Assembly: GCA_028023455.1 (NCBI GenBank)
Contig: JAQFVV010006426.1
Span: 1,364,001-1,428,000, forward strand
DNA length: 64,000 nucleotides
Source: Epiperipatus broadwayi
Taxonomy: Eukaryota; Onychophora; Udeonychophora; Euonychophora; Peripatidae
Reading direction: 5' to 3'
The notes below the pieces were generated by a model. It saw nothing but the letters and a program-made list of their open reading frames with translations. It was not told the origin of the DNA and made no database searches. Both the position numbers and the translations under genes were made by a program. Of this stretch, positions 1 to 13,474 are shown piece by piece (the first letter of the stretch is position 1; each line of letters begins with the position of its first letter).

Positions 1-1119
1 AGATTATTTTTATAAATTTGTTTTTAAAATGTTGAGTATAGATCGGCTGCACAGATTCTATGGTCAAAAACATCCAAATTAAACACAATCAATCAAAATA
101 CAAAATCATCGATAATGTCAATTGCAAAAGGGAATACACAAGGCCCCATGGCATTCATCGTAAGATGCCCGCATTAACATCGTTGACCTATATATTCTAA
201 TCAAATGTGAAAACTTCAACATAATCAACCACTAATGAATCTATGCAACATCTATACCCAACCTAAATTTCATCATTTAAAATTTAAACAATAAATAATT
301 TATACAATAAAAAAAAAAAATGGAAATGATTTTTATCAATCGGAAAACATATAAAATTAAACATTATTAATTTGATTTTAAACTTAAAAAAGTCAGATGG
401 AAGTTCATAAGTTTGAACGAAAGTTCTTAATTATTTTTAAATTTAGAGTTCATGTCCATATAGCTTACGGAAGAAGAGTCCAGGTTTCTGCTTTTAATTC
501 CCATGACACCTCCATTGGAAGATAATGTTCTGGAGATGGTAATAGCTGGTTCAAGGTATCACAGTCTTTTCATTTTTTTTTATAGATAGTGTGGTATGTG
601 CGTCCTACCACATCTCTCAAACACAAAATGCTGGAACTCAGAAAAAACTGTATTTCCCTTTTTATATTATCCACATGGATTCAATCAACAAAACGTCACT
701 AATCCATCACTTTCACTAGGGTCCGAGCCAAGGCTTAGTGCTTCCATTGGTCAAGCTAATTTCTCTTTATTTTCTTATCTATCTTTCATCAGATCATTTT
801 AATTATACAAGAGCCCAAGGCTAGCTTGCTTTTCAAACAATTTATAAACAATCATTTCCATTTACAGATTACAAGAATTAATTAATACCTGTTTTTATTT
901 TTAAATCTTGTACTTTTTTTTATAAAAAAGTACATTCAAATACTTACTTATTTGTTTTTTTTTTTAAAAAAAATTTTAAAGTTTGGCATCTGTGCGAATG
1001 TATATACGTTTAACAAACATTTTAATTTTAGTGTTTAGTTTTTTACTTTTATTTGCAAACTTTTAAGTTTTTATTTTAAATTAATATAACGACATATTTA
1101 TATATCATTACAATATATA
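1..1119 (-). mobile_element. Family F element, copy A (cut by window start)
   Basis: Reverse complement of 39172-40340, near-identical in the part compared (four differences over 207 bases at 596-802). It ends in a small hairpin (TAACGACAT...TTACA) next to (TA)n. A 68-codon frame at 596-802 is shared with copy D, but the longer frame in D is interrupted here by a stop at 586. I recognise no transposase domain. The superfamily is undetermined. Confidence 0.6.
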
Positions 1120-4100
1120 TATATATTGTAATGGGCATACATGCCATTACATTCTGATAAATAAAATTAAAAATAAAAGTTCGCAGCTAAAAACTTTTTT
1201 TTAAGTATTAAAAATTAAAAAGTTAAAAGTCATCTAAACTTTATATATATAAAATCGCACAGATGAAAAATTATTAAAAGAAAACTTTATAAAAAAAAAA
1301 GAAAAACTTTTAAAACTAAATACTAAGGAAAATACTTGAATGATTTAAAGATGACAAGAATGTACAATAAATTAATTAATGCTATTGTAAAATGGAAATG
1401 ATTATTTTAATTAGTTAAAAGTAAGCTAGCCCTTGGCCATTGCATAATGTATAAGTACAGGTCAGATAGGAGAGAAAAAACAATAAAAACTAATGGCCAA
1501 TAAAAGAAACCCTCAGAAAATGGATCTCAATGAAAAGACCATCATCGTCATGATGTAATGTGCACTGGATCCTAATGTTTAATATAAAAAAAGAAGATAG
1601 AGATATGAAAGCAAAAAGTGCTATATGTGTTAGTGTGGAGAGAGTTGAATGAGAAGGGATTGAAAGACACACTTTCAATTCCTTCAGTTTTTTAAAAAAA
1701 TGACATTTTTTCCATATTGTGGACTACACGCTATCAAGACTCAGAAATAAAATACCAGCTAAAGTAAAAGACCTCCAGATGAATCAATAAAATGGCCAAC
1801 AGCATACCAATCTCTCCCCGGATGTCAGGACAATTAACACTGGAACCCAAATGGCAAGCAATGGTTTAAAGATGAACTTTTTTAAACAGTGAGAACTCTA
1901 ACTAATGAACTGTAAGAACATTAGTTAATTAATGAACCCTAAGTATAAAACTTTTCCAGTATTTAAATTATTGCAATAGAAATTCCTATCTGACCAAACT
2001 TAATCAGTTATTAATAATTATTTTATTGAATGTATTATTATTATTTGTAAATGATTTCCATTAATTTATTTTTTCTGTTCTTTTAAGTTTTTATTATAAT
2101 TTTTTTCTTTTAAAATAAACTTTAATAAATGTTAAATTTAAGTTGGGCCTAAATGGCTGAATAGATTTGGAAAGTTATGTTATTTTAAGGGAGGGCAAAT
2201 CTTAGGTTATTTGTTTTGTAGTTAAATTGGGTTAATCGATTGGATATATTGGTGTAATTAGTAAATGTAGTATGAAGGTCTGCTATATGCAGGATCACAT
2301 GCAATGCACCATGTTGGGTGCCAATTATAATGGTTGGGAGTAATTAGAGGTTTTACCATATCTGCACTACAGTGTGCCACAAGTCTATTTAAACTGGGTA
2401 AAGTTATACTGTGGGCAGATGTGTAAGTTAAGATTTAAATTTTACATATATTTTTTTACTGAGAAGTTCAGCCTATGCCACTAGCTCAGTGAGATGCAGA
2501 GATTTCTAATATATAAATTCTTATTTAAAATATTTTCACAAATAAAAAAATAAAAAAAGCCACTGAATTAAATACATATGTAATTTAAAATCATTTTAGA
2601 ATCACTTTTACTTTAAAATTAGCATTTAATTTATATATTTAACTTTTTTATTTTTGAAATTCACACAGATGAATTTAATATTTTATTAGATTGCATTTGA
2701 AAAGAAAATATTCTATCTTTTATTTAATCTTAGGCCTAAAGTTTGCAGTCAAACCAATGTCAATCCATCTGATATAACAATGTATTCAATGCAGCATGAA
2801 TATGACAGCACAAAACCATACTTTCAGGAATGCACATCTGAACAGCATAGTTAAGAGAAGAATTTGTCTATCCTCCAGAACAGAAATGTTACATCTGTCT
2901 GGAAAGAGCAATAAAAAAACTCTATAGGAAGGGATTGCAGTTCTTTTTTCCAACTTGCAATCCCATTCCATAGGCAAAGGGGCTGATCCAAGGAGCAGAG
3001 AATATGTCTGCTTCCGATGGTCAGTATAAAATGAGCCTTATTTTGCCTAAGTGCAGTGTATCATATGATCCTCTATGTAGTGGACATTCATACTACATTT
3101 ACTAATCACACCAATATTTCCAATCGACTAACCCAATTTAAATTCAACTACAAAACAAATAACCTAAGATTTATCCTCCCTTAAACTAACATAACTTTAC
3201 AAATCTATTCAGCTATTTATGCCCAACTTAAATTTAACATTTATTAAAGTTTATTTAAAAAAAAAATCATAATAAAAACTTAAAAAAACATAAAAAAATA
3301 AATTAATGAAAATGATTTACAAATAGTAATAATACATTCAATAGAATAATTATTAATAACTGATTAAGTTTGGTCAGATAGGACTTTCTATTGCAATAAT
3401 TTAAATACTGGAAAAGTTTTATACTTAGTGTTCATTAATTAACTAATGTTCTTACAGTTTTATCATACTTGAAAAGTTTCTTTTTTAAAATTAAAGTTCA
3501 ATAGTTAGAGTTCTTACTGTTTAGAAAAGTTCATCTTTAAACTGTTGCTTGCCATTTGGGTTCCAGTGTTAATTGTCCTGACATCCTGGGAAGACTGGTA
3601 TGCTGTTGGCCATTTTATTGATTCATCTGGAGATCCTTTACTTTAGCTGGTATTTTATTTTTGGGTTTGATAGCCTGTAGTCTGCAATATGAAAAACGAT
3701 GTCATTTTTTTAAAAAAAACTGAAAAAATTGAAAGTGCATCTTTCAATCCCTTCTCATTCAACTCTCTCCACACTAACACATATAGCACCCTCTGCTTTT
3801 ACATCTCTATCTTCTTTTTTATATTAAACTTTTGGATCTGATGGACATTACATCATGAAGATGATGGTCTTTTCATTGAGGTCCGTTTCCTAAGGGGTTT
3901 CTTTTATTGGCCATCAGCTTCTATTGTTTTTTCTCTCCTATCTGACCTTTATTTATACATTTTGCAATGCTCAAAGGTTAACTTACTTTTAACTAATTAA
4001 AATAATCATTTCCATTTTACAATAGCATTAATTAATTTATTGTACATTCTTTTCATCTTTAAATTATTCAAGTCTTTTTCTTAATATTTAGATTTAAAAC

Positions 4101-4290
4101 TTTTTATTTTTTTTAATAAAGTTTTCTTTTAATAATTTTTCATCTGTGTGATTTTATATATATAAAGTTTAGATGACTTTTAAGTTTTTAATTTTTAATT
4201 CTTAAAAAAGAAGTTTTTATCTGCGAACTTTTATTTTTAATTTTATTTATTAGAATGTAACAGCATGTATGCCCATTTCATGCACACACA
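1120..4290. mobile_element. Family F element, copy B: large foldback
   Basis: Long inverted repeat: about 1125-2295 pairs with about 3085-4290. For example TGGCCAACAGCATACCA (1794) pairs with its complement near 3600, and GGGAGGGCAAATCTTAGG (2200) near 3175. The 0.8-kb centre (2296-3084) matches 40560-40800 in copy D in inverse orientation and part of copy C. Each end carries GCATACATG and TA-rich sequence. No transposase frame is visible. Confidence 0.65.
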
Positions 4291-4299
4291 CACACATAT

Positions 4300-6500
4300 A
4301 TATAATATTTTATAATAAATATTTAAAAATGTAACTTTGATATTGTATGTAAAAGTTTTACATAATTCAAACCTTTTATTGCTTTTTCAAGAGGAAAAAA
4401 TAAATAGAAAAAAATTTGTTAATTAGATTCAATTTATTTTTTTTATCAAAATTTATTCTTAAAATTATTGCAAAACTCAGATTAGTTGATTGTAAAATAA
4501 AATATTTTTAACAATCAACACTTTATACAATGTGATAAAACTTTAGGATTTTGTAAAGAAACTGAACTGATTTAATGATAAAATAAGAGAATAGCTTTTT
4601 TAGTTAAAAGTATTTATTTACAAGAACATACATAAATGTGTTTTTGTATATCTTTTCTAAAAAGTATTTTGTACATAAAATTATTTGTTCTCATATTTCT
4701 GTTCTCTTGATAATATTTGTGAAAATATAAAACATCGACCAATAGTAATCTTTTATTCATTTCTGTTATTTATAATAAAATAGTTTGGAATAAAAATCTA
4801 TAGTAATGTTTTTATTACTTTAACCAAGTAACAAATAAATTAATAGTCATAGTTATCTAAATTTTTACTATAATCACCAAAATGTCAAAATTAATATTGT
4901 CATAATTAATGATTTTGCTGCCATAAATAACTATTAAAATTGTAAGTTTTTATGAAAAACATGATACATTTAAATATGATGTTGAAAAATGCAATTAGAA
5001 ATTTATTAAAATTAGAGAAAAATACTTTACTCTGTATAAGTGCAACCATAAGAATGTTGAAAAAAATATTTCTCTTTTTCACTAGTAATTTTTCAATATA
5101 TTACAGCAATTTTTCAATTGGAATTACATTGTGCAATACATTTTTAAATATTGAATTTTATAAATACTTAAAAAATAATTCTAATACCATCTAAATGGTT
5201 TTCTTAATATAAATAATTATTATATTGTTATCTCAATATAAATTACATGTTCAAGCATTGAAAATAAAATATATATATTGTGATTTTGAGAAGTATTGTA
5301 CATGAGTTTATCACTGAACTGGTAAAGTAAATCTTATAAATCAGTAATTTTTTAAAGAGACAGATTAATTTAAAATGTTAATAATCAGGAAAAAGTTCAT
5401 TACAAATATTTTACAATTATACAAGACTTAAAACAATATGACAAACAATTTTAAATTATTTTCATGATTGAAGCATAATTTTGCATTGAGAAGTTTTTTT
5501 AAAAAAAAAATTAATCCTTTTACATGCTTTTAAATGATCATCATCCAATGAGATAACAATCTACTTCATAGTAAAGATTACCTTGCATAAATGAAATCTC
5601 ATATATCATGTATATGCTAACACATTATGCATCATAAAGCTGTATTGTTTCAAATAATAAAAAAAATATGTTTAAACTATATTTTTTTCATTAGATATAT
5701 TACCAGGTAGTTTGTTCAATCTTAGTTGGTGAAAAATTAACACCCTTTCAGTATATTCTTAGGTTTTATATTCAAATAAATTTTAAAAATATTGGAAAGT
5801 TGGACACCTATTTAAATTATATCAAATGAGAAGGCCTTAATATGCACACTATTTTTTTATTATTTGAATCATAAAATTGTTTCTGATACAAAAGATTTGA
5901 TTTGGCAATTATGTAGAAAAAATTTCTGTATTATAGACTGTATTAAAAGTTTTAAAAAAGCATTTTTGAATGAATAAAGTAGAATATCTCAATATGGAGA
6001 AAAAATATATATATTTATGTACACGAATTTAGTAAAATTATAACAAATTTAAAAAAGAAAAAAATGGCTAAAAAATTAATGATTATTTATAAAATAGCGA
6101 TCAAATTCATGAAAAAATAGTTTTAAATTTTAAAAAATTAATTTAAGTTTATAAATATCTAAAAAAACTTTAGAAAATTTATTTACTTCCTATTGTGAAG
6201 CAATGATATTTATCAATTTAAACTAATATACCATTACCAATTATCATTATATATCAGTAATAGAATGTCATTTACATGTATTCATGAGGATATAAATCTA
6301 TGATATATAAATTAAATACATCAATTGATACCAGATATACTAATCAACATAGAATTACAAAATCACTACCATTTCTTTTCCAGCCAAGGCAAAAAACCAT
6401 TGGCTAGTAATTTAATTATAAATTCGTGTAACTAATATATTATGTTAACAAGTTTAGATTTTGACATTTGATGTATTGTATTTAATTATATACAGTTAAA
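4300..6500. repeat. Old direct duplication, left copy
   Basis: Colinear but highly diverged match to 19230-22330. Anchors: ATTCATTTCTGTTATTTATAAT (4754) with 19631; CAATCTACTTCATAGTAAAG (5558) with 21016; TTTTAAAAATATTGGAA (5781) with 21210; AAGTTTATAAATAT (6145) with 21990. No functional gene seen. At 4957 one frame reads HDTFKYDVEKCN before a stop, similar to the right copy. Confidence 0.45.
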
Positions 6501-6927
6501 AATATATTTACAATAAGATTTTTTTTAATGGTTTAACAAATTATTTGCATATAAGTATTACAATAATTCTCAGAACTAATAAATTTGCTGTTATGTTGAA
6601 ACTCATTGGTTATATATGCATGTGCTGTATATTGACATTAAACAACTAATTTACTTTCATATTTTTGTTAGTCCAGCACAAATAGATATATAGTTAAATA
6701 GTATATAAATGCCACCAACATTTGATTCTTAGGATTAAAACGTTCCAAATAAGTTAATAACTGTTTACAAATTATCTTTCCATAGTTTATACATAAACAT
6801 AGCTGAAAAAAATTCCGAAAATATTATATGATTATAATAATTGAAGTATTTTCCTTCATGGAAAAGGCATTATTTGTTGATGATGTTCTTAGGTGTATTT
6901 AAAACATTATATATATATATATATATT

Positions 6928-7343
6928 ATTAAGCAATTAAATCACCCCACATGGTTAAGATATCCAGTACTGTCCTCTGTGAACTAATATATAAATACAT
7001 TAGAGTTCGTATTTCAAAATAGCCAGGTCAAAATGATACCACTTTGACCTGTCTGCTATATGATGTTATATATTGAAATACGAACCAACTCAAACAAAGA
7101 ACTTGGAAATTTTAGCAAGCAACGATATTAATTTTTGCTACGAACAAACATGTTTTACTATTATTATATAAAAACAAACTAAACTTTAGTAATATTAATC
7201 TTTAAATCACCTCACACAAATGTAGAGAAAATAATCATTTTAACCTGGCTATTTTGAAATACGAACTCTAATGTATTTATATATTAGTTCAAAGAGGGCA
7301 GTACTGGATTTCTTAACCATGTGGGGTGATTTTATTGCTTAAT
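6928..7343. mobile_element. MITE with about 110-base terminal inverted repeats
   Basis: ATTAAGCAATTAAATCACCC at the left pairs with its near-complement at the right end. The arms (about 6928-7038 and 7233-7343) share GTACTG, ATACATTAGAGTTCGTAT and AGCCAGGT blocks. A partial third copy of the GAAATACGAAC block lies inside at about 7074. No protein-coding content. Confidence 0.75.
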
Positions 7344-8424
7344 ATTTGTATATTTATTTCGGTATAGCGTTATGCACTGGGATTATTTTATATATATATT
7401 GTAAAATACAGTCTTACATCTTTTCAAAACTATTAAAACACCCTGGACTAATTTGATCCCAAGACCCACAATAACAACGTTCTTCACCTTTGATAAAAAT
7501 CAAACTTTATGTATAATGAGAATGCATCAAGTCAAACAACCTCTTTTTAATATTAACAAAAGATATAAACAAACAACCTTTTTTTAAAAAAGACACCAAA
7601 AACTCTCAACAGCTAAACAACATGCACAAATTTTGAGTGAAGAAATCGAACTTATGATTCGAACAGAGAAGTCGTCATCATTAAAGTAAAAACATTAACT
7701 GAAAATAGCTGTTAGGATATTGATTAAGATTAAATTAAAAGCATATAAATTCAAACCCAGCCGACTAAGAGATTCCAAATTAAAAGTCTCAAAAATTAGC
7801 TTTAAATTATTCAACATCTCCAGAGTACTTTCAACTTTAAGCCAGAGATTAAATTAACTCTAACTTAAGATATCTAGCAGTATATATGTTGCATTTTAAT
7901 TCACTCAAACCCTGTTATTAAAGACATATATAGCAATACATACAATCATGCATTGCTAAGTATTAAGTTGCATTGGGGAAGAACGTCATCACCCATGGAG
8001 CTGTAACTGCCAAAACTAAATTTAATTTGACCTCATATTTATTCACCTATGCTGCAAATAACACCAACTTTACTATTTAGCAGAGAAGCTACAAACTCAA
8101 AATCTCAAAGCAAGCCATATTAAGAAAGAAAATATGATCAACATAATAAACATTCTAAAACATTCAAACCCCTCCATCTCAAACATGCAATGGATTAAGA
8201 ATGACAATTATAATCTTTTAAGACATTTTTCTTATGGACTTTGAATTTATCTTTAGGTAGACATATTTTTTTAAATTTACTTTGTATAATGTTTTATATT
8301 TTTCTTTCTTTAATTATAGATTGAAGAAGAGTATAATCTATTAATAGGTTGGAAAAAAGGCATTATTTTTTTTTTTTTTATAAATAGAAATAAAATATAG
8401 GATCAAACATGAACTTGATTACAA
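7344..8424. other. No recognisable feature
   Basis: AT-rich sequence without coding frames, hairpins or repeats that I could support. Confidence 0.4.
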
Positions 8425-8434
8425 ATAAATTACT

Positions 8435-8541
8435 TTATTTTTTTTTCATGTATCAAAGCATCGGCCAGGAAGTGAAGTTGCAAACTCAGGACAACTGCTT
8501 GTAAGGCAACTGTGCTGACCACTCGACCACCAACACTTGAC
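8435..8541 (-). mobile_element. tRNA-derived SINE with target duplication
   Basis: Read on the minus strand it begins GTTGGTGGTCGAGTGGTCAG, matching the A-box consensus. A degenerate B box (GAGTTTGCAACTTC) follows, then CCTGGCCGATGCTTTGATAC and an A-rich tail. ATAAATTACT flanks both sides (8425-8434 and 8542-8551), a 10-base target duplication as expected for LINE-mobilised SINEs. Confidence 0.7.
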
Positions 8542-8551
8542 ATAAATTACT

Positions 8552-9280
8552 CTATAACTGTTATTTGTTTTTTGTTTGTTATTACTAATCATTTCATTAT
8601 TTATTTATTTGTTTTCAGTGTATATGATTAATTATCTCTAGTGTGAATATTTTTTCCTGTCTTTGCAGTAAAAAACCATCATAGAAGAGGGAGATTCCAT
8701 GTGACTATCATATGATTGGTATGAACTAATCAATCAGTTTATTGGAGATAATAATAGATTAAGCTTTTGATAAAGTTAAATTAGCAAGCAAGTGTAATCA
8801 TAACCACGAATTATAATTTTTTTTGTTAGTATTCACATTAAATGATTATTCTGTGAATGAAAAAAGATTGGATCAATAAAAATTAATAGTAATAATCAAA
8901 GAATATTAATCGATGTTTAAATAAATTATTTATCTTTGTCAGAACTGTGTCACTTAAATTATGTTAACTGTAAATAAATTTGTCACATATATAACTTTTT
9001 ATATTTGGTTCTCAATTTGTCACATCTTTTCACAGACTTGTACATAATCTGACATACTCACACATTATAACTAGTGATATTGATATACTTTGAAATAAAA
9101 CATTATGCATATTCTTATTGAATTTGAATTCTGATATTAATAGAAGCTAAAGATGGTAGAGAGATGAGTATGCAGGTATATTTTTAAGGAATGAGATCAG
9201 AGTGGACATGAGTCTATATATTTAGAAACCCTAGATAAACTTTTTTACACATTTTGATGACCTATCAATTCTTCTGTTAC
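8552..9280. other. No recognisable feature
   Basis: AT-rich sequence between the SINE and family F copy C, with nothing supported. Confidence 0.4.
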
Positions 9281-9291
9281 AATATTGTAAT

Positions 9292-9380
<89 letters not shown>

Positions 9381-11331
9381 CTTACATCACTGTCAAATAA
9401 AAGGTAAACAGAATGATAAGTAAAATCACTCTCAAGTAGAATTCTAAAAATATTAATAAAAACATTATTTAAAACAAGATATATAATTGCACAGATGAAA
9501 AACTATTAAATAACTAAAAGTAAGTTAAAGTTAAAATCTAAAGATAAATGTTTATTTAAAAATATTGTAAAAGAAAATAATAAAAACTGTTAAGTAGTTT
9601 CTATTCAAAAATTATGTTTAAATCTTAAAATGGAAATGATTTAATTATTTAAATGAAATGATTCAATAGCAAACAGGCCCTTGAGGGCATTTAACTGATC
9701 AGTCAGATAAGAGTTTAATTAAAAAATTTCTAGTAATAAAATCTGACGTTCCTGCTCAAAAGTAAACTGCCCAATAAATGATGCAAATCAACACATGGTT
9801 CTCAGAGAAAAGCATCATCGCCAATAATGACAGTGCAAAACCAAGTGAGATCAATCCTGTAATTTGATAATAAGGAATTCAAATGACATAAAAAAAGAAA
9901 AGAAAACTTTGGCTAAGTGGAGTTTTGTTTTTTGATATTACACTTGTTCATGATGTAATTTAAGCATATTTACATGTACTGCAGATCTTAAAAATGTAAA
10001 GGTTGTGCAATAAATTAGTTTGCTGTATTTGCACCAGCTGAGGCAACATCCAGATCTATGGTTCCTGAACAACAGCAAACAATGGACTGGTCTTTCAAAA
10101 AACAATATTAATACTAAATGGATATTGCATCATGAACCACCAAGAGGACTTTAAATAAATCTACAGCCATGGAAAGTATGAAATTTATAATGAAAAAAAG
10201 GAATTTTTTTAACTACTATATCCAATTGGTATCTAACTCCTACTCTATTATCTGATTAAGCAGAAATGTAAAAAATTTGTTCCATTTTTTCTAATATGTT
10301 TGCTATTATTATTATTTCCATTTTCATAATTTTTTTAAATTAAATTAAAAATTTAAAAATAGGTGTAAATGGCTGCATAGATTCGTAAGATTAAGTTAGT
10401 TTAATGGGTTAATTTTGGTCTATTTGTTCCATAGTTGAATCAATGCCAGTGGAGTGATGTATGGGGGTTTTATGTCAATGTGATGTGGGAAGGTGCATTT
10501 GATTTTTATTCTCTTGTGCCACATTAGTCTACAGGGCATAGTACCCAACTGAATGCATGACCCAAGAGTATAGCCATCGCATCACCAATGGTCATAGGTG
10601 TATTTCCTACACCACTGATCTTCTTATGCTCTGGTTGGTGATAGAAAAACAGAAAAGACTGCAACACTCCATTATTGAGCATGTCTAATATATCCAAATG
10701 TTTACCTTCCCAGACAGATGCACATTCCTGTACTGGATGAAGGTCATTCTTTCTTAAACAATATCATGCTACAGATGAACATTTTTGTCAGCATCATTTT
10801 TTATGCTAACATCCTCATTTTGCATTGATTACATTGGTATATCAATAAGCTGGCATTGGTTTGGATGCAAACTTATACCCTGGAGTTAAAAGAATTGAGT
10901 ATATAAATGCATAAGGTATGTAGCATATTAATGTTTAACAAAATATTAAAATTGTATTAAATCTTAAATTCATTCACCTGTGTATATGATATAAATTAAA
11001 TTCATTAAGTAATTAATTTAGCTTCCAGAATTTATTTTAATGTGTGTGTAATAATATATTTTTGAATAATTTTGGCAATGATTTATTTTTATATATTTTT
11101 TATTAATAATTTTTAAAAAAAAAATAATCAAAGAGTTAGAATTTTTTAAATAGAATATTTTAGGCTCAGCTTCACCATGAGCTAGTAATAAGGGTTATCG
11201 GTCAGTAAAAGTTGAACCTTACTCATACGTGTCTGTCTTCTATATAAATTTTTTAGGTTCTAATAGCCTTGTGGTGCTCTGGCATTTTGAAGATAGGAAA
11301 AGAGTAACGGCCCAACTGTTATTATATATAT
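9281..11331 (+). mobile_element. Family F element, copy C
   Basis: Starts ATTGTAATGG followed by a long (TA)n run (9293-9376) and GCCCTTACATC. It shares the family blocks GCACAGATGAAAAA, AAAATGGAAATGATT and GCCCTTGAGGGC on the left, and ATGAGCTAG and TTTAGGTTCTAATAGCC on the right, ending at a TATATA tract. More diverged than A and D. The stretch holds no coding frame I can support. Confidence 0.55.
9293..9376. repeat. (TA)n microsatellite inside the family F terminus
   Basis: About 40 TA dinucleotides with one shift of phase. It lies between the two halves of the terminal hairpin of copy C, so the expansion has taken place within the element end. Confidence 0.85.
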
Positions 11332-12062
11332 ATATAGTCACTTTCAAAAAACAAATTATTAAAAGGTGTGTTTTAACATACTGATATATAAAAACAACAT
11401 AAAAACTTTTATATGCTGACTGTATTAAAGTATTTCTTTAGTAAGAAAATAATTTATATTTCAGAAATCAAATCAATTCTCCTTCGCTTTTGGCTCTAGT
11501 TTGCATATTATTTTTATTAGAACAAAGGCAGATATTAAATTAGCCAAGATATTCAATTTAGATTTAATTTAGATTATAAAATGGAATTAATTTTTAATCA
11601 TTTTAATCAGTTGCAAAATGCCATACATGAAATAAGTAATGATGTAGCTTAATCACATGACTTGCATTTAAAAATTTGTTTAATTAAAAAAATAAACTAA
11701 AAGGATTGATTTCAAATAACTGTTCACTTTTAAAAGTAAAATCTTGAATAATTACTTGTTATTTTTATAATTAAATGTATTATGAATTGTGTTGAAATAC
11801 TAAAAAAAAAACATATCTAAGTAATTGGAATATTATTAATTCAATATCAATTCCTCACAACCAATCATTATGTATTTTCTAATTTTAAATATCATATATT
11901 AACAGCATATGTTTAAAATTAGTAATTAAGTTATATGGAAATAAATTCTAATATAAGTTCACTTGTACATAATTTTTAGTCACATTTAAAGCTGCCACAA
12001 GTGGGTGTGCCGGTTGTGCAGGACACAGGTGCTTCATTATTGAGTGATAAGATAGCAAGATA
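11332..12062. other. No recognisable feature
   Basis: AT-rich sequence to the right of family F copy C. A slightly GC-richer patch (about 11985-12055) has no identifiable match here. Confidence 0.35.
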
Positions 12063-12545
12063 TTTAATAAAATTTATATGTAAATAAAATTGATTGAATT
12101 TTAAAATTATTTCATAATTAAAAATATGATTTAAGAATAAATATTTTTATTTAAACATGAGAAAATTACTTCTTTACTTAATCTTATTAGTGACAATTAC
12201 ACAGCCACAAAATTTCTATGCACAAGTTCACTCCTATCATTAAGCTAAACTGAAAAAAACAATGTCTTCTTATGATAATTAATAAAACTTATACATAATT
12301 GTTTAGATTTCCAAATGACTTTATTCCTAGAAACACTTTCTGATTAATAAATAATTATTATTTAAATATAAGGGAAATATTTTTTACTTAACTTTATTGT
12401 GACAATTACTCTAGCCTTGAAATATATTTTACATATACACTACCATTGCACAACATTAAACAGGCCAATGTCTTTTTATCACTATAATTAATAAAATTTA
12501 TGTTTAAATAAAATATTTACATTTTCCAATCATTTTTATTTAAAT
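12063..12545. repeat. Degenerate tandem repeat, about 200-base unit
   Basis: Two full units (about 12160-12360 and 12361-12545) and a partial one before them share TTTACTTAA, TGTGACAATTAC, AATGTCTT and TAATTAATAAAA-type blocks in the same order. Differences and indels are many, so the array is old. Confidence 0.45.
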
Positions 12546-12637
12546 ATCTGAATTATATAAAAAGTGAAATATTATTATTAGTAATTTATTTTAAAATATC
12601 ACCTAGTAATTGAAGTAATTCTGCATATAGTCAAATT

Positions 12638-13474
12638 ACATTTATCAATAATATTTTACTCAGTTTACATGTGTTGTTCAATTTAGAGAACTGGATGGAG
12701 TGGCTGCCTCTAAAATTTGAGTGTTAGGATTGATTTCAGATCTGTATTGTGCTAAATTTGTTTGACATGATTATCTTTCTTTTTTTATTATGCTGAGTCA
12801 CTTTTTTAAGTTTTACTAAATAGCTTTTCCTACTTTTAATATTATCTTTTTTTTAGATGCCTTATCTTTTTACACATTTTACCAAACAGATTTTTCTTGG
12901 ATATGTTTTTTTAGATAAAACTTGTAATTGATTCATAACTGGTACTATGTTCCAAGTATAAAAAGCACAAAATGAGTAAAAAAACATAATTTTTAAAAAG
13001 ATATTATTTCATGCCAAAAGATTTAATTCTTAATAAATATCATGGTAATAATATTATTTAATGCAAATTCCTACATGATTGCACTATTGACAAAGTCTAA
13101 AAAATATAGCTTGTAAAACAAAACACTATGTATTTGAATTTTTTATAATTATTCAACATAATCTATGAAGAAACCAAAAAAATGCTAGGCATTTTAATTA
13201 CTTCTAAAAATGTATTCAATAAACAATCTAAGAATGAAAATTTAAAATTCTTTTTTTAATTAAATCTTGCCTAAATTCCTAATTCTTGAATTATATAATA
13301 ACATATAATGTACCTTTACAAAAGTTATACAATGAAAGTTCCCAGCCCCCATGTTTGTCTTTATTTATTTTAGTGGCTTTCGACTATTTGTTCATATTTA
13401 TTTTCTTAAAAATATTTTACCAATATGTTACTTATTAAAATTACACAATATTTAGAATGTGAATTATAAATTAG
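12638..13474. repeat. 0.83-kb direct repeat, left copy
   Basis: Matches 15466-16287 at roughly 95%. It starts at TTTATCAATAATATTTTACT and ends near GAATTATAAATTAGTGTG. The two copies immediately flank a 2-kb unit. No coding region is recognised in it. Confidence 0.75.

Noticed and set aside
12157-12243. 28-codon frame with a signal-peptide-like start (MRKLLLYLILLVTITQ)
   Set aside because: It lies in a degenerate tandem repeat, has no splice donor or longer continuation, and the neighbouring unit does not preserve the frame.
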